A stretch of 64,000 nt of DNA from Chlorops oryzae (lineage: Eukaryota; Arthropoda; Insecta; Diptera; Chloropidae), in the NCBI GenBank assembly GCA_020466095.1, contig CM035807.1, positions 103,545,502 to 103,609,501 of the forward strand. The letters are read 5' to 3'. Positions 60,860 through 64,000 of this stretch are shown in pieces. The stretch's first letter is position 1. Each line of letters opens with the position of its first letter. The notes below the pieces were generated by a model. It was given only the letters and a program-made list of their open reading frames with translations, was not told where the DNA came from and ran no database searches. A program made the translations under genes and the position numbers.

Positions 60860-61494
60860 CTTAAAACACCAATTTTTTTCTCCCTAATTTAAAAGAATTT
60901 CGTTAACGATCTACGAAGAAACCTAAAGGGTACGATTGGCTGAAATTCATTGAATGGACTTTTCTTGATGGTAATCCAACTCCTAAGTATATGAGGGAAC
61001 ACAATTTTTGAACTGCCCGTAATAGGTTTTGCAAAGCACATTTTGACCTCTTTCGCCAGGATTACATCAAAAGCCAGCCTCCCTCCTCATTTAATATCAC
61101 GTGGTAATATACAAAAGCCGAATTTGAAAACCTTTCTTACTCAATTCTCCATACTTTGTAACCAGCACTGATGCAAGACAGTATTTTGGCGACTCTTTTC
61201 CGTTGGATATTGAAAAAATTCTCTTTATTTATGTTTTCTTTAGGAAAGTGATTAGTAAAAAATCCCTTTTAAACATTTGAAGTCATTTTTGGTTAAAGAG
61301 AAAAACGAAAAAAATCCCGAAAAACGGGAAAAACCCCTCGTTCTGGCATCAGTGCATAGAAGAAAACGTTAGCATGACGTCTATAATTCTCATTTGGTTT
61401 GTAAAATGGGACACTTAAGACTAGCAGAATTTCTGAAGATTTTTTACGACGTGATGAAGCAAGAACGCGTATAAGTTTGTCTTATTTATTGGCT

Positions 61495-61800
61495 CGATAG
61501 TGCGGGGGAGCTATCGATAGTTTGATAATTGGTAGTTTCGATAGTCGATAGGTTCCATAATCGATAGTTTTAATAATCGAAAGGCACAGTAATCGATTAT
61601 TTCAATAATCGATAGTATAACAATCGTTTTTTCAATGATCGGTAGGTTCGATAATCGATAGTTCGATATTCGATAGTTCGATAATCGATAGTTCCATAAT
61701 CAATAGTTCGATAATCGATACTTTCATTAATCGATAGTTTTAATTAATCGATATTTAAAATTATCGATAGGTTAAAAATCGATATTTTCAATTATCGATA
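61495..61800 (+). repeat. CGATA / ATCGATAG array
   Basis: I count about 19 CGATA pentamers in about 300 bp, mostly within ATAATCGATAGTT-like units of about 15-18 bp that vary in spacing. CGATA clusters are the binding signature of the insulator protein BEAF-32, and TATCGATA is the DREF site. It may be a degenerate minisatellite, a regulatory cluster, or both. Confidence 0.85.
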
Positions 61801-63409
61801 TTTTAAACAATATTTCCAATAATAGTTTCTAGAATTGAATATCTATTACCGATAATTTTGATAATCGAAAGATGAATTTTCGAGGGGCTCTCGCCCTTAT
61901 CTAAATACATAGGACTTTTAGGAATCTGTCCATATGAAAAAAAGAAAACCCTCTTTCACCGCTAGCACCACTTTTCCAATGCTAAAGTAAATGTCCATGA
62001 ATCAAAACTATCGATAGTCTTCAAAAACCATCGATTGTTTCTCCAGCTCTAGTGATCATTGTTGATTGTTTTGTCATAAATATCTAATTCCACACGCAAT
62101 CGCCTAGTATGGAACAGGACTTAGTAAAAGTTTTATTGAGACATTTAGCCACTCAAAAGTCAATTTGAATTCGCCATGCCAATTCATATGGCACCACTCG
62201 AGTGGCCATTTGTGGCTTTAAATTTTTTTTTTATATGAAATATTCAAAATAAATAAAAAATCCTTTTTCTAGATTTTCGAGCAACATTTCAAACTTCAAT
62301 TTGATTTCTTTAGAATTGTTTTAAGGCGCGAAAGCATTGCCATTAAATCAAAAAATGCTTTTTAAGAGCTATAAAAACCAGTCACAAATACGCTTCAAGG
62401 CACGCACAAAGAAACTGCGTCGCAATTTTTCCCCCCAACATTGAAGCAATCTGCTTTAGGGCGACACAGACAAAAAAAAAACACGACCAAAATTTTGCCC
62501 CAAAAAGGAAATATACACAGAACAGAAAGAATTGCTTGGCTTTGCCACAGCAGTGTCTTTTGAAGAAGGAAGTGCACCCATGGTCCGAAGGAAATTTTAA
62601 ATAAATAAATAAATATATGATATATAAATAAAAAATCTATTCCAATGAAATTGTTCTTGTGCCACAATTAGTCTTCAGCAGTTGTTCTTTTCGGCGCTGC
62701 TTTGGCTTCCCTAATGCTTTTTCGATTTCCTTTTCATTTTTGCGAATTTATCGCTTTGTTGTTATTTATTATTAATTGCAGAAATGGAAAAAGAAAAATA
62801 CAAAAATCAAATGATATCATCGAGACAATATTTAGTTAGTTTTGCAGGCCGTAAATGAAGAAAGGGACGCTTTGTTTTTTCTTTTTTACCGTGTAAAAAA
62901 CATTCCCCAAATTCAAAACACACTTTTCGTTTTGGCATAAACAAGCTCAGTTTTTTTTTTTTTGTTATTGTTTTTGTTTTTTCTCTTTTTTTGCATTTGT
63001 ATTTCCTTTTGTTTGTGTCCCATCCTTTTGCGTTGTGCGTTGTGCGCTGCGCCAAACCACTGCGTAGTTTCTTTCGCTTGGCGAACACACGCAGTTGTGG
63101 GATTTTTGGTGTTTGCTACCCTTCTGCATTGCAGGGCTCACTGCACTCATACCACACTGCTCTGTCAATTTCAAAGTCGAGGGATACTTCCAAAGCACAC
63201 AGCGATTTTGTGGCGAATCTTTTGGAAAATTGCGTCGTTTGGTGACGTCGTAGTTAGGGAAACTCTTCAGTGAGATATTTTGAAAATTTTTAAGTTGCCA
63301 TCGTTATCCGTAAAAAATCATTTTGAATTTAAAAATCTTAAAAATATATTTCGAAATCTTGAGGTTTTCCCGCGAGGGGACCGTCCTCGGACGGTTACGG
63401 GTATGGTGC

Positions 63410-63660
63410 ACCCGCGGACCCTAGCCAAAGCAATCGACCAATACCGGTTCACCGGGTATTGGATCAAAAGTGGAGGGTATTGGAATTTAACGGATATATA
63501 AATAAGTATATATATATATTTATAAGCAAACGTGGTACAGTGAGGATCGGAGCCCAGGTACTTACCATGATCTTTGGAATACAGGCATTCTCAGTGGGGT
63601 GCATGGTGAGTCGAGGTTCCCAAAATGTGACAAAGGTTTTCGATGATGGAACGTATCAAT
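63410..63660 (+). repeat. Dispersed repeat R2, copy 2
   Basis: ACCCGCGGACCCTAGCCAAA at 63410-63429 is identical to the start of copy 1. ACCAATACCGGTT, GGATCGGAGCCCAGG and AATACAGGCATTCT then follow in the same order. Non-coding. Confidence 0.65.
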
Positions 63661-63854
63661 ATTAAAGCTATTAAAGTTAGTAGGCTGGTATTTCTCTACG
63701 GCTGCATCAGGCATGGATGCAAAAGTGCAATTTATCGATGAGACGTCAAATTTCTATTAAAGTTAGATAAAACTGGTCACCAGCAACAGGGACATTAAGT
63801 GCAAAAGTGTTTTTGAGAGAATTATCTTATAGAAGGGAAAAATTAAAAGGACAA

Positions 63855-64000
63855 ATGCATAAATAAAATATATAAAAAAATATTTTAAAAAAATATTTAA
63901 AAAAATATTTAAAAAATAAAAAAAATATAAAAAAATATTAAAAAAATATAAAAAAATATAAAATAAAAATAAAAATATTTAAAAAATATAAAAAAAAGAA
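63855..64000 (+). repeat. A-rich array at window end
   Basis: ATATAAAAAAATATTTAAAA-type low complexity continuing to the last base, similar to the start of the other A-rich arrays. Confidence 0.9.

Larger units (their letters stand above)
59551..64000 (+). other. bun: bun intron downstream of the 954-nt exon (runs off window)
   Basis: Starts at a GTCAGA donor. No TSC-box exon was found up to 64000. It contains the hAT-type MITE at 60413, the CGATA array at 61495, repeat R2 copy 2 and a terminal A-rich array. The remaining stretches (59600-60400, 60870-61490, 61880-63400) show nothing gene-like. Confidence 0.5.

Overview
This is a nuclear window from a higher fly (Diptera, most likely Brachycera/Schizophora). 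Three things point there: two genes that read as close Drosophila orthologues, AT-rich introns full of simple repeats, and dispersed repeats with the fly mini-me/DINE-1 layout of a TA tract, a conserved core, then (GTCT)n. The species cannot be named from the sequence alone.

Layout. (1) 1-3.6 kb, minus strand: Hrb27C (hrp48), an hnRNP A/B-type protein with two RRMs and a Gly/Tyr/Asn-rich tail, in two coding exons. The second exon carries a one-base excess that breaks the frame. (2) 3.6-8.2 kb: a spacer between divergently transcribed genes, with small inverted-repeat elements. (3) 8.2-64 kb, plus strand: the 5' part of bunched (bun), the fly TSC22-domain gene. It has a DRE/motif-7 style promoter near 8.21-8.26 kb, a noncoding first exon, and a 4 kb intron. 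A very large exon (12620-17776) follows, holding the 1,224-codon N-terminal part of the long BunA isoform, including both long-isoform motifs. Next come an intron of about 41 kb, a phase-compatible 954-nt exon at 58597-59550, and an intron that runs off the window. The TSC box itself is not in the window.

The large bun intron is a mosaic of mobile-element debris. Two non-autonomous hAT-type elements have perfect 8-bp target duplications (21598-22132 and 60413-60859). A longer hAT-like element has a second insertion nested in it (17855-20027 and 19003-19759). There is a family of pogo/Tigger-like TA-flanked MITEs, one of which contains both an A-rich array and a second MITE. There are several mini-me/DINE-1-like copies and three related AGTGG-type MITEs. 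Large minisatellites are also present: 15-bp GATGAT-type, 11-bp GGGTAAAGAGT-type, and two A/T-only arrays. A 0.67 kb tract of the TTAGG telomere-type repeat abuts a tRNA-like SINE head.

The most functionally suggestive non-coding signals are three. One is a textbook recursive-splicing (ratchet) site at 52614/52615 inside the 41 kb intron, with a weaker candidate at 30440/30441. The second is a dense CGATA/ATCGATA array at 61495-61800 (BEAF-32/DREF-type sites). The third is a GAGA-rich block at 35.76-36.15 kb that could be an internal bun promoter. No bacterial, viral or CRISPR features were seen.
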